A stretch of 64,000 bases of DNA, from positions 1 through 64,000 of the forward strand of contig NZ_CP115768.1 of NCBI RefSeq assembly GCF_027912835.1. Direction: 5' to 3'. The position numbers were made by a program, and so were the translations under genes. Numbering within the stretch: the first letter of the stretch is position 1; each line of letters opens with the position of its first letter. The notes beneath the pieces were generated by a model. That model was not told the DNA's origin and made no database searches. It saw only the letters and a list, made by a program, of their open reading frames with translations. This document shows positions 20,852 to 37,248 of the stretch, one piece after another. The DNA comes from Paracoccus sediminicola. GTDB taxonomy: Bacteria > Pseudomonadota > Alphaproteobacteria > Rhodobacterales > Rhodobacteraceae.

Positions 20852-21223
20852 ATGAATGCACTCGAAACGCGCGGCTACTCCTCAGCTCTCACGCAGGTCG
20901 AAACGGATCGCGAAGCTGAAGCGCGGCTGCTGTCGCGCCTGAACGCGGATCTTGCGCGAAGCGCGTCGGACGTCGCGCGCAATTACCCCGCCTTTACGCG
21001 TGCGCTGCATGCGAACGAACGATTCTGGGTCCAGTTGGCGACCGATCTGGCACATGATGACAATCGGCTGCCGGGTGAAATGCGCGCGGCGCTGATCTCA
21101 TTGGCTGGGTTTGTGATCGCGCACAGCGCCAAGGTCCGAAGCGGCGCGGCCTCGGCACAGGCGTTGACGGACCTGAACCTCGCCATCATTAGGGGACTGT
21201 CCGGACAGGAGCGCATAGGATGA
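20852..21223 (+). CDS. flaF: Flagellar biosynthesis regulator FlaF
   Basis: 123 aa beginning MNALETRGYSSALTQVETDREAE. It matches FlaF over its length, with the typical NYPAFTRALHANERFWVQLATDLA stretch. In Caulobacter FlaF is needed for flagellin secretion and acts opposite to FlbT. Its TGA overlaps the flbT ATG (ATGA), so the two are translated together, and flagellin lies just upstream. Confidence 0.95.
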   Translation: MNALETRGYSSALTQVETDREAEARLLSRLNADLARSASDVARNYPAFTRALHANERFWVQLATDLAHDDNRLPGEMRAALISLAGFVIAHSAKVRSGAASAQALTDLNLAIIRGLSGQERIG

Positions 21224-21621
21224 GCGGGCTGGTTCTGAAACTCGCGCCGAATGAACGGTTGCTGATCAACGGCGCAGTTATCGAAAACGGCGCCCGTCGT
21301 ACCCGGCTTTCGATCAAGACCGCTGAGGTGAATATTCTTCGGCTGCGCGACGCCATTCATCCGGATGAGGCGCGCACACCCGTTTCCCGCGCCTGTTATG
21401 AGGCACAGCTGGTGCTCTCGGGTGATCGCGACGCAGATCAGGGGCGGCAGCTTCTTCTGCAGCATCTCGAACAGATTTCCCAGGTTTTCGAAGATCGCGA
21501 CAGCCGCAAGCTGCTGGCCGACGCAACTGAGAGCGTTCTGAGCCAGAAATTCTATCCGGCACTGAAGGCGCTGCGCGACCTTCTCCCGCGCGAGGCGCGG
21601 CTGATCGGGGCGGGTAGATGA
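21220..21621 (+). CDS. flbT: Flagellin mRNA-binding regulator FlbT
   Basis: 133 aa. FlbT binds the flagellin mRNA leader and represses or stabilises it until the hook is complete. Shown by the N-terminal LKLAPNERLLINGAVIENG, typical of FlbT, and by its position after flaF and flagellin. It overlaps flaF by 4 nt upstream and the DUF1217 gene by 4 nt downstream. Small size and motif leave little doubt. Confidence 0.95.
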   Translation: MSGLVLKLAPNERLLINGAVIENGARRTRLSIKTAEVNILRLRDAIHPDEARTPVSRACYEAQLVLSGDRDADQGRQLLLQHLEQISQVFEDRDSRKLLADATESVLSQKFYPALKALRDLLPREARLIGAGR

Positions 21622-22439
21622 GCTATCAGGTCCAGATCGGCTCTGGCGGGCTCTCGGGGTGGGCTCTGCTGAACCGAACTGCTGACCGGCAGCGCGGGCT
21701 GGTGGCGTCGGACGTGGCGGTCCGCTCGGCCAGTGATCATTTCAGGGAAAATGTATCGAAGATCCGCTCTGCCGATGAGCTTCTCTCCGACTACCGGATG
21801 CTGAATGTGACGCTGCGCGCTTTTGGGCTCGAAGGGGACATGGGCGGCAAGGCCTTTCTGCGGCAAGTCTTGAACAGCGATCTGAGTGATGAGAAAAGCA
21901 TCGCCAATCGACTTTCAGACCAAAGTTACCGCCGCCTTGCCGAGGCCTTCGGCTTTCAATCTGCGGCGGCTGCGCAGTCAAAACCTCTCAGCGCCGCACC
22001 GAATTTCGCTGAGCGCATCATTTCCCAATATGTCGAGCGCGAATACCAACGGCGCGTGGGTGAAGGCGACCAGAATCTGCGCCTCGCGCTCAACGCGCGG
22101 CGAGAGCTGGCTACGCTGGCCCAAAGAAATGTCAGCGATGTCACCAAGTGGTACGAGATCATGGGCAACATCCCGCTACGCAAAGTGTTCGATGGTGCCT
22201 TCGGCTTTGGCGACAGCTATGCGAAACTTCCGATCGACCGCCAGCTTGCAGAGTATCAGGAGGCAGCGGATAGGATGTTCGGCACCGCCTCGCCCTCGCT
22301 GTTCAAGGATGGCGAACAGGTCGAAACGCTGATCCGCCGCTTCATCGTGCGAAGCACAGCGGCCGCCGGTGCCACGTCAAACCGCTTCTACACCGCACTG
22401 ACATTGCTCTCTAACGCTGTCGCCCCCCTTGCTCGGTGA
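21618..22439 (+). CDS. DUF1217 domain flagellar protein
   Basis: 273 aa beginning MSYQVQIGSGGLSGWALLNRT. It matches the DUF1217 family found in alphaproteobacterial flagellar loci: KIRSADELLSDYRMLNVTLRAFGLE is the recognisable element, with the end FIVRSTAAAGATSNRF. No enzymatic motif is visible. Overlap with flbT (ATGA) puts it in the flagellin regulatory operon. Its role in assembly is not known from sequence. Confidence 0.85.
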   Translation: MSYQVQIGSGGLSGWALLNRTADRQRGLVASDVAVRSASDHFRENVSKIRSADELLSDYRMLNVTLRAFGLEGDMGGKAFLRQVLNSDLSDEKSIANRLSDQSYRRLAEAFGFQSAAAAQSKPLSAAPNFAERIISQYVEREYQRRVGEGDQNLRLALNARRELATLAQRNVSDVTKWYEIMGNIPLRKVFDGAFGFGDSYAKLPIDRQLAEYQEAADRMFGTASPSLFKDGEQVETLIRRFIVRSTAAAGATSNRFYTALTLLSNAVAPLAR

Positions 22440-22825
22440 GATGGAAATCTCGCTGACTGAGCCCCAGCCGGTTGCCGGCGGTTTAGATGCCTCTCGCGCT
22501 CGCTTCAGCGGTGCGGGAGCCGATGAAGAAGGTCTGTGCTTGCGAAGCGGAACGGGTCAGGTAGCCGCGTGCGGCATGTGGCTAATGCGGTTCATCGACG
22601 GCAGGCGAGCTCGGTCAGCGAGTGATACCTTGCGCAGGCTGCGCGCTGCCCAATTCATCGAGCCCAGCATGTCCACTGTGCGCTGTCGGTTCCATCCCGC
22701 CCTCAGATCAGAAAGGAGAAAGCGTAGTTCGATCCGTAACGTCGCACAGCCAGCCCTTGCTTCCCGGCGCTTCTGCACTATAACCCCGTTCGATTTGCCG
22801 ACAGTGAAGAGCCCAGGGGTCATCC
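22440..22825. other. Gap between flagellar locus and carB, no feature recognised
   Basis: 386 nt on the 5' side of carB. A minus-strand open frame at 22557-22823 and short plus-strand frames show no family similarity. I saw no terminator for the DUF1217 operon and no clear regulatory motif for carB. Confidence 0.4.
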
Positions 22826-26161
<3,336 letters not shown>

Positions 26162-26256
26162 CCGTCTGTGCGGTCCCGCCCGCATGACGGATAATCCCCC
26201 TGTAGGGTGCGGTTCTCAGTCTGCGTAAGCTCTGTGCACGGGTTGTGCGCGCATTT

Positions 26257-27039
26257 TCAGGCGGCGTCGAACGGATCGGGGTCATATGTAACCCCGCTGA
26301 GCGAGAGGCCCTGAGGCGGACAGACCGGCCCGCAGGCTGCCCTCTCCCGCGCCTCCAGAGCGGTGCGGACGCGCGCCGGCTCCCACGCGCCGGTGCCGAC
26401 GCGCTCCAGCGTGCCGACGATACTACGCACTTGATTATGCAGGAAACTTCTGGCTCGCAGATGAAAGCGGATCTCCTGCCCGGCGGGGTAGTCATGCGCC
26501 GAGATGCGGATCTCGTCCAACGTCTTCACCGGCGAGGCCGCTTGACACATCGTGCTGCGGAAGGTGGTGAAGTCGTGGCGCCCCACAAGATACTGTGCCG
26601 CCTCATGCATTGCCTCAACATCCAGCGGTTTCAGCACCTGCCAGACGCGCCCCCGATCTGCGACCACCGGCGCCCGCCGTGCCACCAGCCGGAAAAGATA
26701 GCGCCTTTCGAGCGCAGAGAACCGGGCGTGAAAGTCCGCGCTGACCGAGGCCACTGCCGTCACGGCCACCGGCGCCGGTTTCAGATGCCAGTTCAATGCC
26801 TCGCCAAGCCGAAACGCCTTCCATTGCCGGCTGAGATCGGCGTGAAAGACCTGCCCGGACGCATGCACCCCGGCATCGGTCCGTCCCGCCGCCGCGATCC
26901 GAGCGCCTTTCGCGAATCCGTCATCGAGCCGCGCCAGAGCCGACTCGATCGCGCCCTGAACGCTCGGCTGGCCGGACTGCGCCTGCCAGCCCGCAAAAGG
27001 CGCGCCGTCATACTCGACCCGGAATGCATAGCGCGGCAT
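26257..27039 (-). CDS. truA: tRNA pseudouridine(38-40) synthase TruA
   Basis: 260 aa. It modifies U38-40 in the anticodon arm of many tRNAs. The catalytic Asp is in [17 protein letters not shown] near residue 52; [18 protein letters not shown] near the C-terminus is the second family motif. The start at 27039 overlaps the TGA of the upstream XpaC-like gene (ATGA). Confidence 0.97.
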   Translation of the reverse strand: MPRYAFRVEYDGAPFAGWQAQSGQPSVQGAIESALARLDDGFAKGARIAAAGRTDAGVHASGQVFHADLSRQWKAFRLGEALNWHLKPAPVAVTAVASVSADFHARFSALERRYLFRLVARRAPVVADRGRVWQVLKPLDVEAMHEAAQYLVGRHDFTTFRSTMCQAASPVKTLDEIRISAHDYPAGQEIRFHLRARSFLHNQVRSIVGTLERVGTGAWEPARVRTALEARERAACGPVCPPQGLSLSGVTYDPDPFDAA

Positions 27040-27992
27040 CAGTCCCGACGACGCCCCGCCTTGACGGTCTCGCGGATCAGATCGCTGAGATCATGGCCCC
27101 GCCGATTTTCGAGCGCCGGCTTTGTGGGGTCCCTGGGGCGCACCCCCTCACGCGCCAGCCTGTCGCGCAGCACTTGCATCTCGATATCGAAATCGCTGCG
27201 TCCGCCCTCGATCAGCGAGCGGGTGCGGGCGGCGAAATTGCCCTCGAGATCGGTCAGCAGAGCCTCGTAATCCTCGCGCGCGGACTGGTCGCTGGTCTGT
27301 GCATAGAGATCGGCGAACTTCACCGTCGCGTCGCGCGCGCCCATCAGATACACGCCCAGATAGCGCCGCGCGGCGGTCAGATCACCGGGGTCTTCCTCGA
27401 CCCGGCGGAACATTTCTCGTGCAGTTTCGGCGAAAACCTGCACCCGCGCTTCCAGCCTGCGGTCACCAGTGCGGCGGATCGCGTCAAGCATCCCTGCAAG
27501 ATATTCCTCACCCTCGTCTACGATCCGCGCCACGCGGTCCTGCTGGAACGGGTCGATCCCTTCCATCCCCTTGTCGCGCGCCGGATCGGCGCCGAATGAG
27601 AGATGGTGCAGCACCGCGCCCGCAAAGCCGATCAGACCGGCCCCGAACATCGCGTTGGGTTCCGCTGCGCCGACCGCGAGGCCAAGCCCCGTGGCCACGC
27701 CGCCGAACAGCTTGCGCGGCCATGCAGGGCGGCGGGCGACGCGGCGCGCATCATAGGCCGCCTCGGCCTGAAGCCCCTCGCGGGTCAGCACCGAGCCGAG
27801 CGCGACGATTCCGAAGCCGGCGAGATTGGTCACCAGCCCGAACGGGTCCTGCCAGAATGCGCTGAGTAGAAAGGGAGAGGCGGAAATCGTGATCCATTTC
27901 ACCCGCGATTCCAGCGGGTGGACCGGCTCGCCCTGCGGCTGAGGCATGTCCCCTGCGCCGGGCGAGAAGCGTCCGCCGTAACGTTTCGCCAT
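27039..27992 (-). CDS. XpaC-like 5-bromo-4-chloroindolyl phosphate hydrolysis family protein
   Basis: 317 aa. Two predicted hydrophobic segments at residues about 33-65 and 90-125 are followed by a long helical, charged domain. The overall plan (membrane hairpin then coiled domain, [38 protein letters not shown]) matches the XpaC family, whose name comes from a phenotype of uncertain basis. It lies first in a short leftward operon with truA, sharing the ATGA. Confidence 0.75.
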   Translation of the reverse strand: MAKRYGGRFSPGAGDMPQPQGEPVHPLESRVKWITISASPFLLSAFWQDPFGLVTNLAGFGIVALGSVLTREGLQAEAAYDARRVARRPAWPRKLFGGVATGLGLAVGAAEPNAMFGAGLIGFAGAVLHHLSFGADPARDKGMEGIDPFQQDRVARIVDEGEEYLAGMLDAIRRTGDRRLEARVQVFAETAREMFRRVEEDPGDLTAARRYLGVYLMGARDATVKFADLYAQTSDQSAREDYEALLTDLEGNFAARTRSLIEGGRSDFDIEMQVLRDRLAREGVRPRDPTKPALENRRGHDLSDLIRETVKAGRRRD

Positions 27993-28001
27993 GACGACCC
28001 C

Positions 28002-28085
28002 TTACGCCGCGCCGGCCAGAGACGCATAAAGCGTCAGCAGCACGAGCAGGTAGAATGACAGCCTTTGCGTGGCCTTCCGGGACAT
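28002..28085 (-). CDS. Putative 27-aa single-helix membrane protein
   Basis: A short open frame encodes MSRKATQRLSFYLLVLLTLYA then SLAGAA. GGAGAG sits 5-7 nt before the ATG on the minus strand. It has a positively charged start and a hydrophobic run (FYLLVLLTLYASLAG), the look of a single-span inner-membrane peptide. It lies between the XpaC-like gene (9 nt downstream) and arginase (64 nt upstream). Expression and conservation are not shown here; it could be fortuitous. Confidence 0.5.
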   Translation of the reverse strand: MSRKATQRLSFYLLVLLTLYASLAGAA

Positions 28086-28149
28086 CGTTCTCTCCGTTTG
28101 CGGTTCCTGAACAGATGGGCCGGTCGGCCCGCGATTGCAAGCGTCGCTC

Positions 28150-29073
28150 TCAGAAGCTGCGGGTGCGGCGGTCGAACACCTTCTGGCCCATCATCGAGCC
28201 GACAAGATCGACCATCAGCTTTGCCGTTCGCCCGCGATCATCGAGAAACGGGTTCAGCTCGACCAGATCCAGCGAGGTGACGAGCCCCGATTCATGCAGC
28301 ATCTCGCAGACCAGATGCGCTTCGCGGAAGGTGGTGCCGCCAGGCACTGTGGTGCCGACAGCCGGCGCGATGGCAGGGTCCAGGAAATCCACATCCAGCG
28401 AGACATGCAGCATGCCGTTCGCCGCGCGGACCCGTTCGAGGAAGGTTTTCAACGGCGCGACGATGCCCTCTTCATCGAGCACGCGCATGTCGTTCACGGT
28501 GATCTCGGTCTCGGCAAGCATCTCGTGCTCGGCGGGATCGACGCTGCGGATGCCGAACATGCAGATATTTTCGCCGGGGATGGGCGCGGGGAAGTCCGGG
28601 AATGGCGCGAAACCCTCGCGCCCCGACGCATAGGCCATCGGCGTGCCGTGGAGATTGCCCGAACTTGTGGTGACGGGGGTGTGGAAATCGCTATGCGCGT
28701 CCAGCCAGATGACGAAAAGCGGTCTGTCCACCGCCTTGGCATGGGCCGCGACGCCGGCCACCGTGCCGAGCGCGAGCGAATGGTCGCCACCCATGAACAC
28801 CGGCATGCCGTCGGGCATGGCATTGCGGGCGGCAACGCTTAGCGCATTGGTCCAGGCGATGACCTCGGGCAGATGGTGAACGGCCGGGTTGGGATGGGTT
28901 TCGTGGCCCGGTTCGGGTCGAACCACATCGCCACGATCCTCGACCGTATGGCCAAGCGATTGCAGCACCTCGACCAGACCCGCCACGCGATAGGCGGCCG
29001 GCCCCATCAGGCAGCCGGCGCGGCGCTGCCCTTCATCGACCGGTGCGCCGATCAGGATGCAATGTGTCATCAA
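28150..29073 (-). CDS. rocF: Arginase
   Basis: 307 aa of the ureohydrolase family. It converts arginine to ornithine and urea with a binuclear Mn site. Metal ligands appear in GGDHSLALG, DAHSDFHTP and SLDVDFLDP. The N-terminus CILIGAPVDEGQRRAGCLMGP is typical of arginases rather than agmatinases. The protein starts MMTHC; either Met is possible. The gene is followed by the tiny membrane ORF and the XpaC-like gene. The partner ornithine aminotransferase is not nearby. Confidence 0.93.
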   Translation of the reverse strand: MMTHCILIGAPVDEGQRRAGCLMGPAAYRVAGLVEVLQSLGHTVEDRGDVVRPEPGHETHPNPAVHHLPEVIAWTNALSVAARNAMPDGMPVFMGGDHSLALGTVAGVAAHAKAVDRPLFVIWLDAHSDFHTPVTTSSGNLHGTPMAYASGREGFAPFPDFPAPIPGENICMFGIRSVDPAEHEMLAETEITVNDMRVLDEEGIVAPLKTFLERVRAANGMLHVSLDVDFLDPAIAPAVGTTVPGGTTFREAHLVCEMLHESGLVTSLDLVELNPFLDDRGRTAKLMVDLVGSMMGQKVFDRRTRSF

Positions 29074-29136
29074 TTCTCCCGTTTCCTTGCGCCGGGAGAA
29101 TAGGCAAGCCGCGCGGGCGGCGCCACCCTTTCGCCG

Positions 29137-29898
29137 CTACCAGAGCTTGCCCGCGGCCGAAACGATCAGAGACATGCCAGAGAGGAAAAGCAGCGCGAGG
29201 GCCGTTTTGCGGATCGTCGCGGTGCTGACCGGCGGCGGCAGGCGGCGGGCCAGAAACGTGCCGAGGATGACGGCAGGTGCAGCTCCGGCTGCACTTGTCA
29301 GCAGGGCGGCGTCGATGGCGCCCGAGGCAGCGACAAGGGCGCTGCGCAGCATCTGGGTGACGCAGAACACGGACACGAGCGTGACCCGAACGCTGGCCAG
29401 CGTCATCGGCTGGCGATAGAGATGCCAGATCACCGGCGGCCCGGTGGTGGCAAAAAGCCCGCCCATCAGCCCGCCCGTCAGACCCGAAAGAAAGAAGGTT
29501 CCCGGGGTCGAGCGGTTTTGTCTGGGCGACGGCCGGACGACGAGCTGGGCTGCCGACCCCGCGATGACGATCCCGAGCAGCAATTGCAGCACTCCAAGCG
29601 CCGAGCCCGCGAGCCAGCCAAGCAGCGCATAGCCCGCGATCAGGGCCGGAAAAGCGCCCGCAAGGATCAGGCAGAGCGCGGCCCGGTCCACGTCGCGCCA
29701 GCCCCGCGCCAGCACGATCACCGCATTGACCAGCACCAGAAGCGAGGTGATCGCCGCCGCCTGCGGCACCGGCATCAGCCCAAGTGCGCCGGTCGCGCCC
29801 ATCAGGATCAGACCGAGCGCAAAGCCGGTCAGCGTTTGCACCCAGGCCGCCAGCATCGCGATGGCCCAGAATATCAGCATATTGGGATCTACGGACAT
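29137..29898 (-). CDS. Sulfite exporter TauE/SafE family protein
   Basis: 253 aa, hydrophobic throughout. Seven or eight helices can be seen, with the family segment FALGLILMGATGALGLMPVPQAA in the first part and GLTGGLMGGLFATTGPPVIWHLY in the second. TauE/SafE members export sulfite or organosulfonates or related anions; the ligand here cannot be inferred. It stands alone between arginase and metG on the same strand. Confidence 0.87.
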   Translation of the reverse strand: MSVDPNMLIFWAIAMLAAWVQTLTGFALGLILMGATGALGLMPVPQAAAITSLLVLVNAVIVLARGWRDVDRAALCLILAGAFPALIAGYALLGWLAGSALGVLQLLLGIVIAGSAAQLVVRPSPRQNRSTPGTFFLSGLTGGLMGGLFATTGPPVIWHLYRQPMTLASVRVTLVSVFCVTQMLRSALVAASGAIDAALLTSAAGAAPAVILGTFLARRLPPPVSTATIRKTALALLFLSGMSLIVSAAGKLW

Positions 29899-29995
29899 GG
29901 CGCTCCGATTGATGCACGGCAGAAGCCCGCACGGCGCGCCAAGTTAGTCCTTCGCGTCGCGCAAATGTCCAGTGCCCACGATGCAAGAGGGCATG

Positions 29996-31702
29996 TCAGC
30001 CGCGCGTTCCCCCGAACCTCTCTTGCCAGGCGTCGCGCTGGTCGTCCGTGATCTTGGCGAAGAGATTCTCGGGGACGGTGAATGCGTGACCGGGCGGCAA
30101 GGCGGTCAGGGCGGTGTCGACATTGCCGGGCCACTCCGCGCTGCTGTTCATCGCCTCGCGCAGCTTCTCGGCGGTGAAGGGGATGAACGGAGCCGAGAGC
30201 ACCGCGTAAAGCGCGATCAGGTTCAACCCCATGCGGACCTGCATCGCGGCAAGCTCCGGGTTCTCCTTGAAGGTTGCCCAGGGGGCCGCAGCTTGCAGAT
30301 ATTCATTGCCAAGCACCCAGATCGCGCGCAGTTCGGCGGCGGATTTGCGGATCTCCATCCGGTCCATCAAGCTTTCATAGTTGCGGATCCGCACGGTCAG
30401 CGCCTCGGCCAGTTCACGCTCGGCATCGCCCCAGGCGCCGCCCTCGGGCACCGCCTCGCCGAATTTCGAGCGGCAGAACTTGGTCACCCGGCTGGCGAAA
30501 TTGCCCAGCACATCGGCCAGATCCTTGTTGACCGATTGCTGGAAATTCTCCCAGGTGAACTCACTGTCGCCGGATTCGGGTGCGTGGGACAGCAGCCACC
30601 ACCGCCAGTAATCCGCCGGCAGCAGGTCGAGCGCGTCATCCATGAACACGCCGCGCCCCTGCGACGTGCTGAACTGCCCGCCATCATAGGTCAGGTAGTT
30701 GAAACTCTTGATGTAATCGACCAGCTTCCACGGCTCTCCCGATCCCATGATCGTTGCCGGGAAGCCCAGAGTGTGGAACGGCACGTTATCCTTGCCCATG
30801 AACTGGGTATAGATCACGTCATCCGCGCCCTTGTCGGTGCGCCACCAACGCTCCCAGTCGCCGCCATTCGCATCGGCCCATTCCGCCGTCGCGCCGATAT
30901 ATTCGATGGGCGCGTCGAACCAGACATAGAAGACCTTGCCCTCCATCCCCGGCCATGGCTGGTCGCCCTTCTGCACCGGCACGCCCCAGTCGAGATCGCG
31001 GGTGATGCCGCGATCCTGCAACCCGTCCCCGTCGAACAGCCATTTCTTCGCGATCGAGGTGGTCAGCACCGGCCAGTCGGTCTTGCTGTCGATCCATTCG
31101 GCAATCTTGTCGCGCATGGCGGACTGGCGCAGGAAGAGATGCTTGGTTTCGCGCACTTCCAGATCGGTCGAGCCGGAGATCGCGCTGCGCGGGTCGATCA
31201 GGTCGGTCGGGTCAAGCTGCTTGGTGCAGTTCTCGCATTGATCTCCGCGTGCCTTCTCATAGCCGCAATTCGGGCAGGTGCCCTCGATATAGCGGTCGGG
31301 CAGGAACCGGCCATCGGCGTTGGAATAGACCTGTTTCTCGCTGACCTCGCGGATCAGCCCGGCCTCGTCCAGCCTGCCCGCGAAATGCTGGGTCAGCCGG
31401 TGGTTCTGCGGGCTGGAGGAGCGCCCGTAGTGATCGAAGCTCAGCCCGAACCCGTCGGCCAGCTTGGACTGTTCCGCATGCATCCGCTTACAGTAATCGG
31501 CCACGTTCTCGCCGGTCTTGGCGGCGGCGAGTTCCGCCGGCGTGCCATGTTCGTCGGTGGCGCAGATGAACATCACCTCATGGCCGCGCCCGCGCAGGTA
31601 GCGGGCATAGAGATCCGCCGGCAGCTGAGAGCCTACGAGATTCCCAAGATGCTTGATGCCGTTGATATAAGGCAGTGCGGAGGTAATAAGATGGCGTGCC
31701 AT
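29996..31702 (-). CDS. metG: Methionine--tRNA ligase
   Basis: 568 aa from [22 protein letters not shown] at 31702; an upstream extension to 31921 is unlike any MetRS. Class I aaRS: the HIGH-type element is KHLGN, in the [27 protein letters not shown] segment. Four Cys of the zinc knuckle appear in [17 protein letters not shown]. The KMSKS loop is degenerate ([16 protein letters not shown], near residue 340), as in some type-2 MetRS. The anticodon-binding region follows ([31 protein letters not shown]). Confidence 0.95.
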   Translation of the reverse strand: MARHLITSALPYINGIKHLGNLVGSQLPADLYARYLRGRGHEVMFICATDEHGTPAELAAAKTGENVADYCKRMHAEQSKLADGFGLSFDHYGRSSSPQNHRLTQHFAGRLDEAGLIREVSEKQVYSNADGRFLPDRYIEGTCPNCGYEKARGDQCENCTKQLDPTDLIDPRSAISGSTDLEVRETKHLFLRQSAMRDKIAEWIDSKTDWPVLTTSIAKKWLFDGDGLQDRGITRDLDWGVPVQKGDQPWPGMEGKVFYVWFDAPIEYIGATAEWADANGGDWERWWRTDKGADDVIYTQFMGKDNVPFHTLGFPATIMGSGEPWKLVDYIKSFNYLTYDGGQFSTSQGRGVFMDDALDLLPADYWRWWLLSHAPESGDSEFTWENFQQSVNKDLADVLGNFASRVTKFCRSKFGEAVPEGGAWGDAERELAEALTVRIRNYESLMDRMEIRKSAAELRAIWVLGNEYLQAAAPWATFKENPELAAMQVRMGLNLIALYAVLSAPFIPFTAEKLREAMNSSAEWPGNVDTALTALPPGHAFTVPENLFAKITDDQRDAWQERFGGTRG

Positions 31703-31861
31703 GAAATTTCCGGGTTGGGGTCGCGCGGCTTTTAACCTTTGGCGCATCCGTTGGAAAGGGCCGGAACCTCTGGCCTGCGCACGGGTTATTGACCAGTCGT
31801 ATAGATAGACGCCCATCTCCGCTTTGGGCATAATCGGCAGAAACCTGGAATGGACCGCCCC

Positions 31862-32992
31862 ATGCGCGCTGCGCTTATCGGATGTCTGCTGATCTCCCTT
31901 GCCGGGACTGCTCTTGCACAAGTGTCAGAGGACCGGATCCGCGCGCAGCTCGCCGCGCAGGGTTACGAAAACATCACATTCACGCAGGCGGACGGCCGGG
32001 TCGAGGTGACTGCTGTGCGCGGCAAACTGCGGATCCTGACGATATATGATCTCGAAACCGGCGAAATCCTGCTGGAGCGGGTCAGCCAGCGGAATGCGTC
32101 AGCGGGTGACGCAACCGATACGAGAGAGGAGGCCGCTGCCATGCCGCGCGCCGGCGACCCTGTTGCCGCGGAAAGCCGGGCCACAGAGCATCGCGAGGAT
32201 GCGAAGGAAACGCGCGCGGCGCCGGATGGTGAGTTCGAGAACGAGCTGCGGCTATCCGTTCCCGCAATCATCATCGGTGATAGCGGCGCGGACGCGTTTC
32301 GTATCGATGCCGATACTGACGACGCAGATGACGGCACGGCGGTCCCGGCTGATGATGCGATGACAACGGGGTCGGATTCTGACAGCGTAGCAGCGCAGCC
32401 CAAAGGTTCTGACAATGGTGAGCCCGACGATGGGCCAGTGGGATCGGACGAACAGCCCAAATCGGGCGACGGGTCCGGGCCCGATGAAACGCCCTCAGAG
32501 GGTGACGAGCCTTCAGAAGATGACGACGCGGATGGCGGTGGAGAGGCTGCGTCTGGCGGTGGCGCGGCGGATCACGACGGTGCCGGAGAGGGCGACGAGA
32601 CCGAGCGCGGCGAAACCGCAGGCGACGACGCCAGAGCGCGTGAAGTGAATGACGGTGCCGACGAAACTGCCGAAGCTGATGCCGAAGAAAGCGACGACAG
32701 CGACGACGAAGACGGCACCGATCGCCGCGAAGCCGGTGCCGATACGGCCCCCGACGCCGAAGGCTCTGCCGGCACCGACGCCCACGCTGCTGCCGGCCAA
32801 GAGGGCGAGGGCGATGTGTCGGACAGCGATGATCCCGGTTCCGGGACGAAATCGAAGCAGGGCGGACAGACGCGGAAAGGCTCGGCCCGCGCGGCCGCTT
32901 CCACCAATGCGGCCGAGCGTAGAGACGCTTCGGCTGGCGATGCAGAGGGTCGCGGTTCTGCTGACTCGGGCGAAGATGGGGATGAAGGCTGA
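31862..32992 (+). CDS. Secreted protein with PepSY-like start and long acidic tail
   Basis: 376 aa from ATG 31862 ([19 protein letters not shown], a clear signal peptide); ATG 31850 adds MDRP. Residues about 20-75 ([32 protein letters not shown]) resemble a single PepSY repeat. The remaining ~280 residues are low-complexity, highly rich in Asp, Glu, Gly, Ser and Ala, and probably disordered. Location: periplasm or outside. Function unknown; divalent-cation binding is a guess from charge. It is divergent to metG with 159 nt between starts, and upstream of metH. Confidence 0.65.
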   Translation: MRAALIGCLLISLAGTALAQVSEDRIRAQLAAQGYENITFTQADGRVEVTAVRGKLRILTIYDLETGEILLERVSQRNASAGDATDTREEAAAMPRAGDPVAAESRATEHREDAKETRAAPDGEFENELRLSVPAIIIGDSGADAFRIDADTDDADDGTAVPADDAMTTGSDSDSVAAQPKGSDNGEPDDGPVGSDEQPKSGDGSGPDETPSEGDEPSEDDDADGGGEAASGGGAADHDGAGEGDETERGETAGDDARAREVNDGADETAEADAEESDDSDDEDGTDRREAGADTAPDAEGSAGTDAHAAAGQEGEGDVSDSDDPGSGTKSKQGGQTRKGSARAAASTNAAERRDASAGDAEGRGSADSGEDGDEG

Positions 32993-33070
32993 GCGCGCCT
33001 GAGCGGTGGCTTTATATGAGCAGCGCGCAACTTCTTCATGCGCGACATGAATTTGTCTAAATTGTGCCGC

Positions 33071-33103
33071 CCTGTTACAAGCTGCGCTTGATTGCGAAAC
33101 AGG
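33071..33103 (+). promoter_or_regulatory. Hairpin overlapping the metH ribosome site
   Basis: CCTGTT (33071-33076) can pair with AACAGG (33098-33103), enclosing a second stem CAAGC/GCTTG (33078-33090). The outer 3' arm covers part of the AGG of the ribosome site AGGTGA (33101-33106), 5-10 nt before the GTG start of metH. This could mask translation. It does not match a SAM, SAH or cobalamin riboswitch I can recall. Confidence 0.4.
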
Positions 33104-33110
33104 TGAAAAC

Positions 33111-36842
<3,732 letters not shown>

Positions 36843-36854
36843 GCGGGCGCGGCA

Positions 36855-37145
36855 CTAGCCAAGCGCGGCCGGTTCGACCCCATCATAGTCGGGCTGACCG
36901 CCCTCCTGCACACGCTCGCCCTCGGTGCGGCAGATCTCGTCTGCGGTTTCGACATCCATGCTTTCGGGCCGGTCCACGGCGCGATCCCAGGCAACCTGCG
37001 CCTGGGTGTAAAGCTGGCAGATCACCGGTCCCTGCTTTGTGTCGACCCGGACGGGCGTCGTTTCGAAATTCGTCGGGGTGATGTCGCAACCCGCGACCAG
37101 GACCGCCGCAGCCACCGCCGCTATCGAGATTTTGCAAGTCGACAT
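36855..37145 (-). CDS. Small putative lipoprotein
   Basis: 96 aa from MSTCKISIAAVAAAVLVAGCDITP at 37145. The signal with LVAGC is a type II (lipobox) site, so the mature protein would begin at that Cys and be anchored to a membrane. The mature part (FETTPVRVDTKQGPVICQLYTQAQVAWDRAV, ICRTEGERV) is polar with two more Cys. No family recognised. It ends 12 nt from the metH stop, facing it. Confidence 0.7.
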   Translation of the reverse strand: MSTCKISIAAVAAAVLVAGCDITPTNFETTPVRVDTKQGPVICQLYTQAQVAWDRAVDRPESMDVETADEICRTEGERVQEGGQPDYDGVEPAALG

Positions 37146-37248
37146 GTCACTCGTCCCTTCCGTCAACCCGATGCGGATCGCGCATCTTGCGGAATGATAA
37201 CCGGAAAACGATATGCGGCAATCTCGGGACGGGCGCGTCGGCGGAACT

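Noticed and set aside
22557..22823. An 88-codon minus-strand frame before carB, possibly a TetR-like remnant
   Set aside because: Only a vague helical resemblance; no helix-turn-helix or conserved motif could be seen.
32993..33110. SAM, SAH or cobalamin riboswitch upstream of metH
   Set aside because: The leader of about 118 nt is too short for a cobalamin riboswitch and I could not fit the SAM-II, SAM/SAH or SAH consensus.
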